Part shown: positions 33,714 through 42,678 of the stretch, piece after piece
Layout of the letters: the number at the start of each line of letters is the position of its first letter
Numbering within the stretch: position 1 is the first letter of the stretch
NCBI RefSeq assembly: GCF_000317475.1
Contig: NC_019729.1
Coordinates: forward strand, 5,718,501-5,782,500
Direction: 5' to 3'
Origin: Oscillatoria nigro-viridis PCC 7112
Lineage (GTDB): Bacteria; Cyanobacteriota; Cyanobacteriia; Cyanobacteriales; Microcoleaceae
DNA: 64,000 nt
Position numbers and translations under genes: made by a program
Notes under the pieces: generated by a model
The model's database searches: none
Seen by the model: only the letters and a program-made list of their open reading frames with translations
Told to the model about the DNA's origin: nothing

Positions 33714-36506
33714 ATGGTAAACTCAAATCCCGCCGAAGATATTGCCGCCGAAAATGAGCGATCGCTCTCTACTTTAGTAAGGACGATCGCCCGATTTCAA
33801 GGAAAGTTTTCTTTAACTATAGTGCGCTGCAATTATGCTAGCTTGCGTTCTGCAATGCTGGAAAAGCTGCGCGATCGCTCGACTGTTGAGTATCAAGAAT
33901 TAGTCCTCGAACCTGCGACTAAAACACTTTATCAAACCATTCTCAATGCCGTCCAAGAGCAACCACCGAAAGCTTTAATAATTGTCGGTATTGAATCGGT
34001 GGTTGCTCTTGATGACCTGTTAGCGGGGGCTAATAGAGCGCGAGACCAATTAAAACAAGATTTTGCTTTTCCGTTGATATTATGGGTGACGGATGATGTA
34101 CTGTCTAAATTTAGTCGATCGGCTAACGATCTGAAGTCTTGGGCTCCTCCTCCAATTCAGTTTACCATGCCGCCCGATGATTTGATGAAGTTGTTGCAAC
34201 AACAAGCAAATCAAGCTTTCGCTGATGTTGAGAATTTCAAATTAGATGACTGGGAAATGGAGTCGCTGGCGAATGATCTGCTAAATGCAGCATTAGACCA
34301 GGAATTGCAAGCTAGTTGGCAATTTATTCGGGGTTTAGTTGAAGTTAAGAAAAATCAAATAGATTTAGCGATCGAACATTATCAGCAAAGTTTGACATTT
34401 TGGCAGCAAAATCACCAGTTAGAAAGACAAGGAATTGTCTGCCAGAAAATTGCTCAAGCTTACAACCGCAAAGCTGAATTGCACCGGGCAGGAAATCAAG
34501 GTTATTGGCAAGAAGCTAGAAAGTATTTACAGCAATCTCTGGAGATTTTTGAGCAAGTGCAGCGACATGATTTAGCTGCGAAATGTATTAGCGAACTCTG
34601 CGAAGTGCTGCGACTTTTACAAGCTTGGGAAGAGTTGGAAAATTTAGCTAAAAAAGCCTTAGAAATTCACGAAATTTACGGCACTCCGAGTCAAGTAGCT
34701 GAAGATTACGGCTTTTTGGCTGAGGTGGCGCTGCAAAGTTTGGAGTGGGGAAAAGCTTGCCAATCGGCTCAATCAGCATTGGCTATTTTGGCACAACCAG
34801 GAGTATCCCAACAAAAGAATGGTTTGTATCGGTTACTTTTGGCAAAAGCCCAGCGAAATCACACTCAACAGTCAAAGGCAGTTAACAATTTAGAAGTAGC
34901 TAAAGAAATTACACAGCCTCAAGATGACGTGCAGCTTTATTTGAGGATTTTAGAAGAGTTGAGAACTCTCTATTTTGAGCAAGGCGAATATTTAAAAGCA
35001 TTTTACATTAAACTCGAACAACAAGCAGTTAAAAGCAAATATGGATTGCAAGCTTTTATCGGTGCAAGCCGCTTGCAGTCCCCGCAACAAATAATTGACA
35101 TCGGTTTAGAATCCGGTAAGTCAAAAGCTGAAATTGTTGAGGAAATTGAAGCAGCTTCCGGGCGATCGCGCGATATTAAAGAGATAAGTAAACGGATACG
35201 TACACCTGCTTGCAAGCTGACAATCGTTCACGGACAATCTGGGGTAGGAAAAAGTTCGATAATTCAGGCATGGTTAGTTCCGGCACTGCAACTGACAACT
35301 TTTGAAGCGCGGGACATATTGCCTGTTTTAGTGCAATCATATCATGATTGGGTGAGGGATTGCGGTGAGTGTTTGAAAGCAGGAATTGAACAATTAAAAG
35401 CTGTGAAGTTGCCAGGGGCGATCGACACCCCAACAGCTATTTTAAAACAGTTGCGACTGAATCAAGACCGTAATTTATTAACTGTATTAATCTTTGACCA
35501 GTTTGAGGAATTTTTCTTTGCTTATCGAGATCCAATTGGTAGGCGAGAGTTATATGATTTTCTGGCTGAATGTTTAAATCAGATTAGCGACCTCAAAATT
35601 ATCCTGTCGCTGCGGGAAGATTATCTTTTCTACTTGTTAGAGTTCAATCGCGCCACCAATTTATCAATAATTGATAACGACATTCTCACGAAAAAAATCT
35701 GCTATTACTTGGGAAATTTCTCAATTTCAGATGCGAAAGCTATTGTTCAAACATTAACAAAAGGATCTCAATTTTACTTGGACGATGATTTGGCAAACGC
35801 ACTGGTAGCAGATTTAGCAGGTGAAGTGGGAGAAGTACGGCCGATCGAACTTCAAGTCGTGGGAATGCAACTGGAAAAAAGGCAGATTACTCAACTGAGT
35901 GAATATCAGCAACTTGGCGATCGGGCTAAGGTCAAACTGGTTGAGGAATTTTTAGCAGAAGTTATCGCCGACTGCGGCCAGGAAAATAAAGATATTGCCG
36001 AAGTTGTGTTGTACTTGCTGACGGATGAAAACAACACTCGTCCTCAGAAAACTTTGGCTGAATTAGCAGCATATTTACGAATAGAGTTAGTAGAATTAGA
36101 GTTAGTTTTAGAGATTGTCGTTAAATCGGGAGTGGTATTAGAAGTGCCGGGAACTCCGAAACGCTACCAACTTGTTCACGATTATTTAGTGCCTTTTGCC
36201 CGCCAATGGAAAAATGCGAAATTACTAGAAATAATGGAAAAAGTTAAGGATGTTCAAGCTTTAATTCAGACAATAGAAGAACGAACAGAGGACTGGAAAC
36301 AGTTGTTAGCACAAGCAGAAGCAGAGGAAAAAGAGCTATTTGCCAAAGCAGAAGCAGAGGGAAAAGAGCTATTTGCCAAAGCAGAAGCAGAGGGAAAAGA
36401 GCTATTTGCTTGGCTGACTATTATTTTAGCAACGATACTTAGCATTACCTTAATTGGGGTTCTCATTATAATGGAACTAGCGTGGCAGCAAGTGGACAAG
36501 GCATAG
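33714..36506 (+). CDS. TPR - nSTAND1 NTPase with C-terminal membrane helix, probably truncated
   Basis: 930 residues. N-terminal 165 residues form an alpha/beta domain without a P-loop (ALIIVGIESVVALDD; FPLILWVTDD). Residues about 200-460 are helical repeats of TPR type (AIEHYQQSLTFWQQN; YLQQSLEIFEQVQ). Residues about 480-850 are an nSTAND1 NTPase: Walker A GQSGVGKSS (Lys513), Walker B LIFDQFEEFFF (Asp595), SLREDYLFYLLEFN, and LVHDYLVPFARQW at the end. Residues about 865-900 contain a tandem repeat EAEGKELFAK, then one membrane helix (LTIILATILSITLIGVLIIM). nSTAND1 proteins usually continue into WD40 or effector repeats. Here a TAG ends the protein and 34 more in-frame codons follow before a TnpB element. 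STAND ATPases act as signal-triggered switches, some in phage defence. Confidence 0.85.
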   Translation: MVNSNPAEDIAAENERSLSTLVRTIARFQGKFSLTIVRCNYASLRSAMLEKLRDRSTVEYQELVLEPATKTLYQTILNAVQEQPPKALIIVGIESVVALDDLLAGANRARDQLKQDFAFPLILWVTDDVLSKFSRSANDLKSWAPPPIQFTMPPDDLMKLLQQQANQAFADVENFKLDDWEMESLANDLLNAALDQELQASWQFIRGLVEVKKNQIDLAIEHYQQSLTFWQQNHQLERQGIVCQKIAQAYNRKAELHRAGNQGYWQEARKYLQQSLEIFEQVQRHDLAAKCISELCEVLRLLQAWEELENLAKKALEIHEIYGTPSQVAEDYGFLAEVALQSLEWGKACQSAQSALAILAQPGVSQQKNGLYRLLLAKAQRNHTQQSKAVNNLEVAKEITQPQDDVQLYLRILEELRTLYFEQGEYLKAFYIKLEQQAVKSKYGLQAFIGASRLQSPQQIIDIGLESGKSKAEIVEEIEAASGRSRDIKEISKRIRTPACKLTIVHGQSGVGKSSIIQAWLVPALQLTTFEARDILPVLVQSYHDWVRDCGECLKAGIEQLKAVKLPGAIDTPTAILKQLRLNQDRNLLTVLIFDQFEEFFFAYRDPIGRRELYDFLAECLNQISDLKIILSLREDYLFYLLEFNRATNLSIIDNDILTKKICYYLGNFSISDAKAIVQTLTKGSQFYLDDDLANALVADLAGEVGEVRPIELQVVGMQLEKRQITQLSEYQQLGDRAKVKLVEEFLAEVIADCGQENKDIAEVVLYLLTDENNTRPQKTLAELAAYLRIELVELELVLEIVVKSGVVLEVPGTPKRYQLVHDYLVPFARQWKNAKLLEIMEKVKDVQALIQTIEERTEDWKQLLAQAEAEEKELFAKAEAEGKELFAKAEAEGKELFAWLTIILATILSITLIGVLIIMELAWQQVDKA

Positions 36507-36607
36507 AAATTGATAAAATTAGAGCCATCTGCAAGTGATGCTTTGAGACTGTTTGAGTTGGGAAATAATCAAATAGAGCGATCTAATACGCAAGCTGATA
36601 CAAGAAT
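36507..36607 (+). pseudogene. In-frame continuation of the STAND protein after TAG, broken at the TnpB element
   Basis: Immediately after the TAG at 36504-36506 the same frame reads KLIKLEPSASDALRLFELGN then NQIERSNTQADTRM before a stop. The first part strongly resembles the linker that, in full-length relatives, leads from the membrane helix to WD40-type repeats (K..LE.ASSDALRLFE). The end is scrambled by small deletions, and at 36608 the TnpB element begins. No WD40 sequence is found beyond the element. This indicates loss of the C-terminal part of the ancestral gene. Confidence 0.65.
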
Positions 36608-36612
36608 GTGAA

Positions 36613-37848
36613 CTACCCGCCACTAACCGCAAGCGGCTTGATGGGGGCTTCTGTACTCACAGGCGAATGCCTCAAAACAGACTGACGCCCGCTATGAGGT
36701 CTTACTTCCCCTCCTACAGCAGAAACGGCTGTTCCATCCGTCTGTAGCATTCTGATTCCTTCTGTTCTAATATTTGCAGCAGCGTTTCCATCTCGATCGT
36801 GATGAGTGCCACAATGGGGACAAGTCCAGTCCCTTACATCGATCGGCATTTCATCTATTTGATAGAAACAATTAGAACAGAGTTTGGAACTAGGGAACCA
36901 TCTATTTATCTCTACTAACTTCCCACCCTTACGTTCTAATTTATAGGCTAGAAAATTAGTGAATATTCCCCATCCACAATCAGATATTGCTTTAGCTAAG
37001 CTATGATTTCGCACCATGCCTTTGACATTAAGATTCTCTACAACGACAACTTGGTTTTCGTTGACTAGCTTATGCGAAAGCTTCTGTAGAAAATCTTGAC
37101 GTGCGTTTGATACTCGCTCGTATACCCTAGCGGCTATTTTTTTTGCTTTGAACCTTGAGTTACTACCATCTTCTTTTCTGGCTAATTTTTGCTGTTTCCT
37201 CTTGAGATTTTTTTCATGCACAGCTAAATGTTTGGGATTGCTATATTTAGATACTTTCTCTCCATCGTGAGTTACTGCAAAGTCCTTAACGCCTAAGTCA
37301 ATACCTATTACATTGCCCTCAGTTGATGTCCGTGGCTTTTCTCCCTCTGTCTCAACTACTATCGAGGCAAAATATTTTCCAGCAGGTGTTTTGCTCACGG
37401 TAACGGTTTTCACTTTTCCATCAATCTGTCGATGAATCTTAGCTCTCACTTCCCCGACTTCACCAGGAATCTTAATAGTGTTATTGGCTAATATTTTGAC
37501 GTTTTGAGGGTATTGAATAGATTGCTTACTTTTCTTTGACTTGAATCTCGGAAATCGGCTTCGACCCTCAAAGAAATTTTTATAAGCTGTAACTAATTTG
37601 AGAGTAGTAGCCTGCAATACCTGACTGTAGCAATCAGCCAACCAAGATGTTTCTTCTTGTTTCTTGAGTTTGGGCAATATGGCATTTAGCGCTACTTGTC
37701 CTATTCCTTTACCTGTTTCTTTGTAAGTCTCGATCGACTTATTTAGGGCAAAATTCCACCACCAACGCGAACAACCAAACGCTTGAGCCAATTTTTGTTC
37801 TTGGCTTGGCGTTGGATAGATTCTAACTTTGATAGCTTGGTGTTGCAC
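36613..37848 (-). CDS. tnpB: TnpB RNA-guided nuclease, second element
   Basis: About 411 residues if it starts at the GTG at 37848 (VQHQAIKVRIYPTPSQ). RuvC-like motifs are GIDLGVKDFAV with the first Asp, VVVENLNVKGM with Glu and HDRDGNAAANI with the last Asp. The zinc ribbon is CSNCFYQ and CPHCGTH. All are intact. I reject a longer start at a TTG at 37905 because that TTG is itself part of an excellent promoter (TTGACA, 17 bases, TATATT). It belongs to a different TnpB subgroup from the one at 23492, judging by the N-terminus and overall sequence. Confidence 0.9.
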   Translation of the reverse strand: MQHQAIKVRIYPTPSQEQKLAQAFGCSRWWWNFALNKSIETYKETGKGIGQVALNAILPKLKKQEETSWLADCYSQVLQATTLKLVTAYKNFFEGRSRFPRFKSKKSKQSIQYPQNVKILANNTIKIPGEVGEVRAKIHRQIDGKVKTVTVSKTPAGKYFASIVVETEGEKPRTSTEGNVIGIDLGVKDFAVTHDGEKVSKYSNPKHLAVHEKNLKRKQQKLARKEDGSNSRFKAKKIAARVYERVSNARQDFLQKLSHKLVNENQVVVVENLNVKGMVRNHSLAKAISDCGWGIFTNFLAYKLERKGGKLVEINRWFPSSKLCSNCFYQIDEMPIDVRDWTCPHCGTHHDRDGNAAANIRTEGIRMLQTDGTAVSAVGGEVRPHSGRQSVLRHSPVSTEAPIKPLAVSGG

Positions 37849-37876
37849 GAGATATTTTGACGACTTCTCTATGTTG

Positions 37877-37905
37877 AATATAAAATTACTGCGTAGCCTT
37901 GTCAA
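37877..37905 (-). promoter_or_regulatory. Consensus promoter for the second tnpB
   Basis: On the minus strand TTGACA (37905-37900) and TATATT (37882-37877) are separated by exactly 17 bases. It lies 29 bases before the GTG start. This is the cleanest sigma-70-type promoter seen in the window. Confidence 0.65.
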
Positions 37906-38131
37906 GCACAGGGTTGTTTTTCGTTTTTTGGTCGCTCCATACCTTCGTAACTTTGGGGAGAGCGGGGAATTAATTCCCTGGCGGTTGTCTGGTTAGAGGT
38001 TATTTCTCGGCAGGATTCCCTGACAAAATTTTCATGCCTTTTCATAGATCGATCGCCTTCAATACTCTCTTTAAAGTAGTCCTAGGGTGCATCGCGACAG
38101 AAAATCCCCAACTTGCATATCGACTTTTCTA

Positions 38132-38289
38132 GTAGCGACGCACCTGTGCCTAAAGTTTGGATAGTTTCAGGGCTTACTGGTACGGGGCTAGAAACCGGGT
38201 TTCTACGATATTTTGCGGACAGGAACGAGAAATCTACGAAGAAACCCGATTTCTGAGAGCACAATCCTGTTTGCAAGGTGCGTCGCTGC
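38132..38289. repeat. Nested palindromic repeat with AAACCCGGTTT core
   Basis: The outer arms GTAGCGACGCACCT (38132-38145) and AGGTGCGTCGCTGC (38276-38289) are complementary with one mismatch. Inside lie inverted arms GAAACCGGGTTTCT and AGAAACCCGATTTCT. About 158 bp, non-coding, MITE-like. Confidence 0.65.
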
Positions 38290-38446
38290 GAGCTTGTCGC
38301 TCTTTTTTTAGGGGGTGCAAATAAACCCAATCGTGTAACAGAATGTAAAGCGATCGCAACTTTTGCGATTTCTGCGTTTGATATCAAATCCGTTAGCATC
38401 GGAATTAATATTACCCACAGCCAGGACACCGCCAGTGCCTTTCGTC

Positions 38447-38605
38447 GTGTCAACTTAAGCTTTTTGTGCGCCAGTCCTCTCGCCCACCCGGCAGTCCGCC
38501 AGGGAATGAATTCCCTGTCGGACTATCGGTGTCAACTCAAGCTTTTTGTGCGCCAGTCCTCTCGCCCACCCGGCAGTCCGCCAGGGAATGAATTCCCTGT
38601 CTAAT
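38447..38605. repeat. Direct tandem duplication, 82-bp period
   Basis: Two copies beginning GTGTCAACTTAAGC / GTGTCAACTCAAGC and continuing through TGCGCCAGTCCTCTCGCCC to a GGGAATGAATTCCC palindrome. The copies differ at about one base over nearly 80, so duplication is recent. Confidence 0.85.
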
Positions 38606-38608
38606 AGT

Positions 38609-38664
38609 GAAAGTCCTCTCAAAGAGGACTGAATAATTCATTAGTCCTCTTTGAGAGGACTTTC
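38609..38664. repeat. Hairpin whose arms are themselves palindromic
   Basis: A perfect 22-bp inverted pair (GAAAGTCCTCTCAAAGAGGA at the left) around a 12-base A/T-rich loop. Each arm contains AGTCCTCT-x3-AGAGGACT, so it can also fold as two small hairpins. It could work as a terminator, but no gene ends here. Confidence 0.7.
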
Positions 38665-38839
38665 GCTTTGAGGCAGGGGTTTCAACCCCTGTCGGACTAT
38701 CGGTTTAACGTTAAGTTGACTTAACAGAATTCTGGCAATTAAACCAGCTTATCTTCCGGAATTCCCCTGTAGCAGCCGCCAAATGTGCTAAGGTACAATC
38801 AAAAATCCCCAAATTTCAACTATCGCGAGACAGATAACC

Positions 38840-40495
38840 GTGTTCGCTCAAGCACCTCCCACTCCCAATTACAAATGGTTTAGCTGCATTTCTAGCACTG
38901 TGTTCGCCGCATTGTGCCTGTTGCCCATGTTCAGCCCTGCGGGATACGCCCAAACTCCCCAAAATAGACCCATCAAAATCGGCGTGGTGCAGCGGTTTGG
39001 CACCAAAGCAACCGACAAACTGACGCTGAAAGCATTACCGGGCGACAGCTTAACTTTGCGTTACAAAACTCCTCAAGGCATAGAAACCAAAACTGCTGCT
39101 AGCGTCAAATTAGAAATAGCCCCGAAACCCCTGGCATCGCCCTTAGTAGAAGAACGAGTGGTACTCAGTTCTCACCGCAGTTTTGAGAGTGCGGAAGACA
39201 GCGCCAATCAGTGGCGCGCCCAGGGAATAGAAGTAGAAATTGCTCAACCTTTGCGCTGGCAAGTTTGGGCGAAAAGAGATGTTTATAACTCTCCTTTGGT
39301 GCGGCGCTGGCTGTTGCAAAGTTTGCAAGAGCGAGGCAACAAAACAGCTTTTTTGGATTCCAAAGTTTTAAAACAAATACCCCAGGCATTTTGGGTTTTA
39401 AACGGCTTTCGTTTCAACCGCAATGAGTTGGATGTGACTGCTGGGAAAAATGTAATTGAGGTATTGGAACAAACTACGCAAGAGGCGACAGCTACTGAAC
39501 CGGAAAAAGCAATTCAACAAACTCGCCGTTATGGCGGCAGTTTGCGCCTGCAAAAAAATGCTTACGGCACTTACACTTTGGTGAATGAAGTGCTGACGGA
39601 AACTTATTTGCGGGGTGTTGTTCCTCACGAAATAGGGGCTTTTTCGCCTTACGCTGCGATTGTCGCTCAAACTATTTTAGCCAGAACCTACGCCCTGAGA
39701 AATTTGCGCCGGTTTGCTGTGGATAATTATGAGTTGTGCGCTGATGTTAACTGCCAAGTTTATCAAGGTTTGACGGAGGTTTACCCGCAAAGCGATAAGG
39801 CGATCGCCCAAACGAGCGGTTTGGTGCTAACTTATCAAAATCAGCTAGTAGACGCGCTCTATTCCGCATCTAGCGGCGGCGTGACAGCCTCTTTTAACGA
39901 TGTGTGGCAGGGCGCGGAACGTCCGTATTTGCGATCGATCGTCGATTCGCCTAATAATATTTGGGATTTGTCCAAGCAGAGTTTGTCTGACGAAAACAAC
40001 TTCCGCCGCTTTATGACTCTGAAAACGGGGTTTAATGAGGAAAAAGAACAAACGTTTCGGTGGCGCGAACCAGCTTCTTTGACGGCGATTGGGGGATTTC
40101 TCAAACAGTATCTTCAGAAGAAACAGCACCCGCTGGCTAATTTTAAAACAGTCACTCAGGTGGAAGTGGTGGAAAGGTCGCCCGCAGGTCGAGTTTTGAA
40201 AATGAAGGTTCAAACTGACTTGGGCCCTATCGATATCGACAAAGACGAAATTCGCAATGCTTTTTACCCGCCGATTAGCACGCTTTTTTACCTAGAACCA
40301 ATTTACAATCCCGACAAAACTCTCAACGGTTACGCTTTTGTCGGAGGCGGTTTCGGGCACGGAGTGGGAATGAGTCAGACTGGTTCTTACAATTTGGCTA
40401 ATTTGGGCTGGAACGGATCTCAAATTCTGGGCTTTTATTTTCCCGGCACTCAAGTTGTGCCGCTCAGTGATAACGTTACATTTTGGCGCGAATAG
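38840..40495 (+). CDS. SpoIID/LytB-domain protein (exported)
   Basis: 551 residues from a GTG start. A hydrophobic segment at about 20-37 ending in AGYAQTP looks like a signal peptide. The SpoIID/LytB domain occupies about residues 245-535: LRGVVPHEIGAFSPYAAIVA, AQTILARTYAL, ADVNCQVYQGL, ALYSASSGGVTASFNDVW, and the closing GGGFGHGVGMSQTGSYNLA. In Bacillus, SpoIID is a lytic transglycosylase acting on denuded glycan; cyanobacterial homologues are presumed to act on peptidoglycan in the periplasm. It stands alone. Confidence 0.9.
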   Translation: MFAQAPPTPNYKWFSCISSTVFAALCLLPMFSPAGYAQTPQNRPIKIGVVQRFGTKATDKLTLKALPGDSLTLRYKTPQGIETKTAASVKLEIAPKPLASPLVEERVVLSSHRSFESAEDSANQWRAQGIEVEIAQPLRWQVWAKRDVYNSPLVRRWLLQSLQERGNKTAFLDSKVLKQIPQAFWVLNGFRFNRNELDVTAGKNVIEVLEQTTQEATATEPEKAIQQTRRYGGSLRLQKNAYGTYTLVNEVLTETYLRGVVPHEIGAFSPYAAIVAQTILARTYALRNLRRFAVDNYELCADVNCQVYQGLTEVYPQSDKAIAQTSGLVLTYQNQLVDALYSASSGGVTASFNDVWQGAERPYLRSIVDSPNNIWDLSKQSLSDENNFRRFMTLKTGFNEEKEQTFRWREPASLTAIGGFLKQYLQKKQHPLANFKTVTQVEVVERSPAGRVLKMKVQTDLGPIDIDKDEIRNAFYPPISTLFYLEPIYNPDKTLNGYAFVGGGFGHGVGMSQTGSYNLANLGWNGSQILGFYFPGTQVVPLSDNVTFWRE

Positions 40496-40746
40496 TCGAT
40501 CGGAGTCGGCCTAATAGTCGGCGATTTCCGTCGCCACTACACAAACTTTCGTCCCACTCGGTGGAGACTAATATATTAGTCCTAAAACTTTTAGATTTTA
40601 GACTTGGGATTCTAGATTGGTTTCACAGTTAATCTAAAATCGGCCATCTAAAATCTAAAATTATTTGGTCAGCTATCTGCTCAAACAGCTAGGGATTTAT
40701 AGCTGGAGTGAGATACTGCTGGCCGCTTTGTTGCAGTCTTAGACGC

Positions 40747-40814
40747 AGAAACCCGGTTTCTTAACATAATTGCCGTATTTCAGCTTAATTCTGGAAACCA
40801 GAAACCGGGTTTCT
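40747..40814. repeat. AAACCCGGTTT paired repeat between SpoIID-like gene and petF
   Basis: AGAAACCCGGTTTCT at 40747-40761 and AGAAACCGGGTTTCT at 40800-40814, each itself palindromic. Located between two convergent genes, where it could assist termination. The preceding 250 bases hold AAAATCT heptamers and nothing else recognisable. Confidence 0.7.
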
Positions 40815-40840
40815 GAGGGTATCACGCAGAGCGTCCTTTC

Positions 40841-41140
40841 TTAGTAGAGATCTTCTTCTTTGTGAGTTTCGATCGTACAGTCAGACTTGGGATAGGCGAC
40901 GCAGGTGAGGACCATTCCGGCCTCGATTTGGTCGTCGTCCAAGAAAGATTGGTCAGATTGGTCAACTTCGCCTTTGATGATTTTGCCGGCACAGGTGGAG
41001 CAAGCACCAGCGCGACAAGAGTAGGGGAGGTCGAGTCCTGCTTCTTCTGCAGCATCAAGAATGTAAGTATCGTCATCAACGTCAATGGTCTGGTTAATTC
41101 CTTCGGCTTCGCTGACGAGGGTAACTTTGTAAGTTGCCAT
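40841..41140 (-). CDS. petF: Plant-type [2Fe-2S] ferredoxin
   Basis: 99 residues, the exact size of cyanobacterial PetF. The cluster ligands are visible as CRAGACSTC with the fourth Cys in VLTCVAYP. It takes electrons from photosystem I and passes them to FNR, nitrite reductase, sulfite reductase, thioredoxin reductase and bilin reductases in the cytoplasm. The acidic surface (DVDDDTYILDAAEEAGLD; HKEEDLY at the end) is typical. An AGAGGAT ribosome site precedes the ATG. Confidence 0.97.
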   Translation of the reverse strand: MATYKVTLVSEAEGINQTIDVDDDTYILDAAEEAGLDLPYSCRAGACSTCAGKIIKGEVDQSDQSFLDDDQIEAGMVLTCVAYPKSDCTIETHKEEDLY

Positions 41141-41664
41141 GCACTAATCCTCTCAAAAATTCAACAAGATTTATAATTTTTCCTAATGCAACCTTCAAGG
41201 CTCTATTAGCTTTGAGGTTAGCTCTTAGGTTTGTTCCCTCTATGATAGTAGGGGATAGAAGGGAGGTTGACACACTTATTTACAAAACATTTGAATGGGA
41301 TTAGTTATAAATTTTTCTAATTTCATCTTGATTACTTATACCTATGTTGGGTTCAGCCTTGTGATACTGTTGCGGCAAGACTTGCGCTAAACCACCGGGT
41401 TTCTAGCAAAAATCCTGTTTTGAGCCCTACAGCACAAAAACCGGGTTGTTGGTATGCGGTGTGTCGATCGAGTTTCAGCAAGACTTGCTGCAAGGCAAGT
41501 CCCAGCAGGCGGTGAAATGTATAGTTAGATCGCATCAAGACTTGGGTGTTGAAGGCTCGATCGACTAAATCCCACCACAACCACAGCTTAAAATCGGGGC
41601 GATAGAACCCTAAACCCCGGCAGCGCAAGTCTGTAACTATCTAAAATCTTAAATCTCAAATCCC
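41141..41664. other. Intergenic region between divergent petF and bvdR
   Basis: Holds the promoters of both genes and a degenerate AAACCGGGTTT pair near 41392-41445. No supported coding sequence is seen. A CTTAAATCTCAAATC heptamer-like stretch precedes bvdR. Confidence 0.45.
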
Positions 41665-42678
41665 ATGACTAATATTGATACTCGCTTTGGTTTTTCGGTT
41701 AATTCTCCAATTCGCGTGGGGATTGTGGGTACTGGTTTTGCCGCTAAGTTGAGGGCCGAGACAATTCAAGCTGATGGGCGATCGCACTTAGTAGCGGTTG
41801 CCGGTCACACCCCGGAGAAAACCGCAGCATTTTGTCAAGGGTTCGGGGCAGAAGCTGCGGTTTCCTGGCGCAAGCTGGTAGAAAGAGACGATTTGGATTT
41901 GGTGATTGTCTGTACGGTGAACCGGGATCACGGGGCGATCGTCCTGGCAGCCCTAGAAAATGACAAGCACGTTGTGGTGGAATATCCTCTATCTTTAGAC
42001 GTATCTGAAGCCGAAAGGGCGATCGAACTTGCCACCCAAAAGCAAAAACTCCTCCACATCGAACACATCGAACTGTTGGGCGGTTTGCACCAAGCAATCA
42101 AAGAATCTTTGCCCTTAATCGGTAAAGTTTTTTACGCCCGCTACATTACTGTTACTCCTCAACATCCAGCGCCGCAGCGGTGGACTTATCAACATTCCCT
42201 CTTTGGATTTCCGTTAGTTGGTGCAATTTCGCGACTGCACCGATTTACTGATTTGTTCGGGGAAGTGGCAAGCGTTAACTGTCAAGCTCAATTTTGGGAC
42301 AGTCAGCCGGATTTCTACAAAGCTTGTTTGTGCAACGCACAGTTGCGCTTTGCCAATGGCCTTGTCGCTGAAGCTGTATATGGAAAAGGAGAGACTTTTT
42401 GGCAGTCGGAAAACATTTTCACCATCTACGGAGAAGCAGGAACGCTGGTTTTCACTCCCGAATCCGGTCAATTAATTCAGGGAGAAAATCGGCGCAACCT
42501 CAAAGTAGGAACGCGGCGCGGCTTGTTTGCCAAAGACACCGATATGGTGTTGGAATATTTGTCAAGCGGTACGCCTTTGTACGTGGATAAGGCTAGTAGC
42601 TTGTACGCTTTGAAGGTGGCAGATGCTGCGAGGCGATCGAGCGAAATTAGGCAAACTATCGCCCTTATAAATTCATAA
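41665..42678 (+). CDS. bvdR: Biliverdin reductase (Gfo/Idh/MocA fold)
   Basis: 337 residues. The N-terminal Rossmann fold shows IRVGIVGTGFAAKLRAE. The long conserved stretch around LLHIEHIELLGGLHQAI, then FYARYI and PAPQRWTYQHSLFGFPLV and FTDLFG, matches Synechocystis BvdR (slr1784) as I remember it, rather than generic sugar dehydrogenases. It reduces biliverdin IX-alpha to bilirubin with NADPH in the cytosol and influences phycobilisome and pigment balance. It is divergent from petF. A phytochrome with biliverdin-type chromophore attachment is encoded 21 kb away, so both bear on biliverdin, but no direct link is shown. Confidence 0.87.
   Translation: MTNIDTRFGFSVNSPIRVGIVGTGFAAKLRAETIQADGRSHLVAVAGHTPEKTAAFCQGFGAEAAVSWRKLVERDDLDLVIVCTVNRDHGAIVLAALENDKHVVVEYPLSLDVSEAERAIELATQKQKLLHIEHIELLGGLHQAIKESLPLIGKVFYARYITVTPQHPAPQRWTYQHSLFGFPLVGAISRLHRFTDLFGEVASVNCQAQFWDSQPDFYKACLCNAQLRFANGLVAEAVYGKGETFWQSENIFTIYGEAGTLVFTPESGQLIQGENRRNLKVGTRRGLFAKDTDMVLEYLSSGTPLYVDKASSLYALKVADAARRSSEIRQTIALINS

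Larger units (their letters stand above)
36608..37905 (-). mobile_element. Second IS200/IS605-group element with tnpB only (IS1341-type)
   Basis: The 3' side of the element (low coordinates) ends with the hairpin GCCGCTTGCGGTTAGTGGC followed by GGGTAGTTCAC on the minus strand, a familiar right-end form. The other boundary is not defined; a palindrome GGGGAATTAATTCCC at about 37956 could belong to its left end. There is no tnpA. The element sits directly against the decayed end of the STAND gene. Confidence 0.6.

Noticed and set aside
38609..38700. Possible CRISPR remnant (hairpin plus GGGGTTTCAACCCC motif)
   Set aside because: Only one copy of each element, no regularly spaced repeats, and no cas genes anywhere in the window.
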